Assembly: GCF_028473645.1 (NCBI RefSeq)
Contig: NZ_CP097269.1
Location: 248,001 to 312,000, forward strand
Origin: Acidovorax sp. GBBC 1281
GTDB taxonomy: Bacteria; Pseudomonadota; Gammaproteobacteria; Burkholderiales; Burkholderiaceae_C
Direction: 5' to 3'
Length of the DNA: 64,000 nucleotides
How positions within the stretch are numbered: the stretch's first letter is position 1; each line of letters begins with the position of its first letter. Both the position numbers and the translations under genes were made by a program. Positions 62,614 to 64,000 of this stretch are shown piece by piece. Below the pieces are notes generated by a model. That model did no database searches and was not told the origin of the DNA. It saw only the letters and a list, made by a program, of their open reading frames with translations.

Positions 62614-63438
62614 CTACGGGGCCAGTACCCGGAAGGTCAGCGTGTAGTTGTGGCCGTACATCGGGGCCGCCGCGCCTTGCGGCGCGGGCGCACGGTGGCG
62701 CACCAGGGCCAGGTACACGCCGGGCTGTGGCGGCACGTAGTGGATGCGGCCTTGCGCATCGGTCTTCAGGCTCTCGGCGCTGTGCTGGCTGGCGAGGTCC
62801 ATCGCCGAGCGGTAGAGGTCCACTTTCTGCCCGGCCAGCGGCTGGCCGTCGAACTGCACGGCGAAGTCGAAGGCTTCCTTGGCGAACAGATCGCTCGGGT
62901 GCGTGGCGGGCACAATCTCCAGCCCCTTGCCCGAGCCCGCCAGCGCGGCCCGCGTGGGGGGCCCCGCGGTCACATAGGCCTCGGAGATGGATAGCGACTG
63001 GTAGTGGCTCAGCAGCCTGGCGCCGGACGGCATCGGCGTGGCGGGGTCGCGTGCCACCTCGACCTTGCCGCCTTGCTCCCAGCTGCGAAAGATCGCGCCC
63101 AGGCGCGGGCCGGTGCTGAGCCGGTACGTGCCCTGGGCGCCGGGCAGCTTCTGCTCGGCCACGGTGCGCGTCTTGAACTGGCGCACGTCGCCGAACGGCA
63201 GCGTGCCGCCATCGGGCGTGGTGATGGCAAAGCGCGTGTCGCCGAACGCCACGTCAGGCAGGAAGAACTTCTCGGTGAAGCATGCGTCCACGCTGACGGT
63301 GGAGCCGGGCTCGATGTCGAAGCTCGCAGGCAGCAGGTAGGGCGTGTGGGCGCGGGCCAGGCCGCAAAGGCCCAGAGCCAGCGCCAGGCCGGTGCGCCGC
63401 AGCCGCGGCAAGAAAAGGGCGGTGTGCATGGCAGGCAT
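62614..63438 (-). CDS. DUF4198 family exported protein
   Basis: A 274-residue periplasmic protein with a signal peptide (TGLALALGLCGLARA, then HTPYLLP). HTPYLLPASFDIEPGSTVSV and the closing VPPQPGVYLALVRHRAP are typical for DUF4198 proteins, often linked to metal or ABC transport. A second ATG at 63429 is possible. It starts 11 bp after the EF-hand gene and is convergent with pepP. Confidence 0.84.
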   Translation of the reverse strand: MPAMHTALFLPRLRRTGLALALGLCGLARAHTPYLLPASFDIEPGSTVSVDACFTEKFFLPDVAFGDTRFAITTPDGGTLPFGDVRQFKTRTVAEQKLPGAQGTYRLSTGPRLGAIFRSWEQGGKVEVARDPATPMPSGARLLSHYQSLSISEAYVTAGPPTRAALAGSGKGLEIVPATHPSDLFAKEAFDFAVQFDGQPLAGQKVDLYRSAMDLASQHSAESLKTDAQGRIHYVPPQPGVYLALVRHRAPAPQGAAAPMYGHNYTLTFRVLAP

Positions 63439-63449
63439 GGATGGCGGCC

Positions 63450-63974
63450 TCAAGGCTTCTTGGCGTCGGCGGCATTGACCACGCCGTCGCCGTTGGTGTC
63501 CGCGCCTTTGAAGGTCCGGTCGGCGATGGCGAGTTCTTCGTCCTCGGTCAGGCGGCCATCCTTGTTCTTGTCCAGGATGCCAAATCGCACATGGGCCTGC
63601 TGGATCGACGCGGCGTGGGCCGCGTCGGGCGGGCGCTTCTGGGCGGCGTACTGCTGCTGCAGGCGCCCCTCGAACTCGGCCACGTATTCGGCTTCGCTGA
63701 GCCAGCCGTCCCGGTTGGTGTCGGCAGCCGCGAAGCGCTGCTTGCGCACCGCGTCGTATTCGGCGCGGGTGACCTGGCCGTCCTGGTTGGCGTCGTAGCC
63801 ACCGATGAAGGCGGCATTGCCGTGGCCGCCCGCCGGCCGCGCCGGGCCGTCGCCGGCAGGGGCCGATGGGGCCGCGCAGGCCGCGAGCAGTGCCGCCACG
63901 CTGGCGGCGGTGGCGATGCCGGCCCGGCGGATGGCGCGAGGACGGTGGGAAAAGAAGGACAGTGGGTGTGGCAT
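63450..63974 (-). CDS. EF-hand lipoprotein
   Basis: A 174-residue lipoprotein (lipobox LAAC) with four EF-hand calcium loops: DANQDGQVTRAE, DTNRDGWLSEAE, DKNKDGRLTEDE and DTNGDGVVNAAD. It probably binds calcium in the periplasm. Directly upstream of the DUF4198 gene on the same strand. The window ends 26 bp beyond the start. Confidence 0.85.
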   Translation of the reverse strand: MPHPLSFFSHRPRAIRRAGIATAASVAALLAACAAPSAPAGDGPARPAGGHGNAAFIGGYDANQDGQVTRAEYDAVRKQRFAAADTNRDGWLSEAEYVAEFEGRLQQQYAAQKRPPDAAHAASIQQAHVRFGILDKNKDGRLTEDEELAIADRTFKGADTNGDGVVNAADAKKP

Positions 63975-64000
63975 GGGAAGACTCCTGTGGAATGGGGAAA

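Overview
The window is GC-rich, densely packed betaproteobacterial chromosome. The organisation points to the Comamonadaceae (Acidovorax-like): a topoisomerase III fused to a SWIB domain, tkt close to gap, RIO-type kinase, archaic chaperone-usher fimbriae, and a short dispersed repeat (TGCTATTAAA ... GCTGGAGGCC) that I associate with this family from memory. The assignment is inference from gene content; no rRNA or tRNA gene is visible to anchor it.

Layout. 1-7.4 kb: the 3' part of topB, a small lipoprotein, an SF1 helicase, an SDR, a glutathione S-transferase and a periplasmic glycerophosphodiesterase. 7.8-21.6 kb: a defence island of less uniform composition with a NERD-nuclease helicase, then a type I restriction-modification operon (hsdR, hsdM, a DUF1016/YhcG nuclease, hsdS) running straight into a Rad50/SMC-like ATPase and a DUF5655 nuclease. 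Both hsdR and hsdS are broken: hsdR by a one-base frameshift near its 3' end, hsdS by a 1051-bp IS5-family (IS903-like) element with a 9-bp target duplication. 21.9-26.5 kb: housekeeping enzymes plus a HepT/MntA toxin-antitoxin pair. 26.6-30.7 kb: an effector-like peptidoglycan amidase cut by a second, related IS903-like element, with a secreted partner and a distant paralogue of that partner nearby. 30.9-40.6 kb: RIO kinase, MscS-type channel, small zinc-ribbon proteins, SDR, VOC/PhnB, GyrI-like protein, pirin, a possible glycine-zipper toxin with a 53-residue membrane partner, and a SlyD-like isomerase. 40.7-46.2 kb: a five-gene archaic (Csu-like) chaperone-usher pilus operon on the minus strand. 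46.5-54.2 kb: glutamine amidotransferase, HPF-like protein, a radical SAM/DUF4130 DNA-repair pair under a LexA box, a TetR-VOC-YciI cluster, DUF924, and two DUF4398 lipoproteins. 54.5-60.3 kb: gap and tkt separated by an AT-richer three-gene Tae4 amidase cassette, then speD and a MurU-like nucleotidyltransferase. 60.3-64 kb: membrane protein, aminopeptidase P, DUF4198 protein, EF-hand lipoprotein.

The most informative observations are comparisons within the sequence. Both IS insertions can be removed on paper to give intact reading frames. A 19-bp operator-like palindrome recurs at 17 of 19 positions in front of two VOC genes 14 kb apart, one of them divergent from a TetR gene. Three separate cassettes look like interbacterial toxin/immunity pairs, although no secretion-system structural gene is present in the window.
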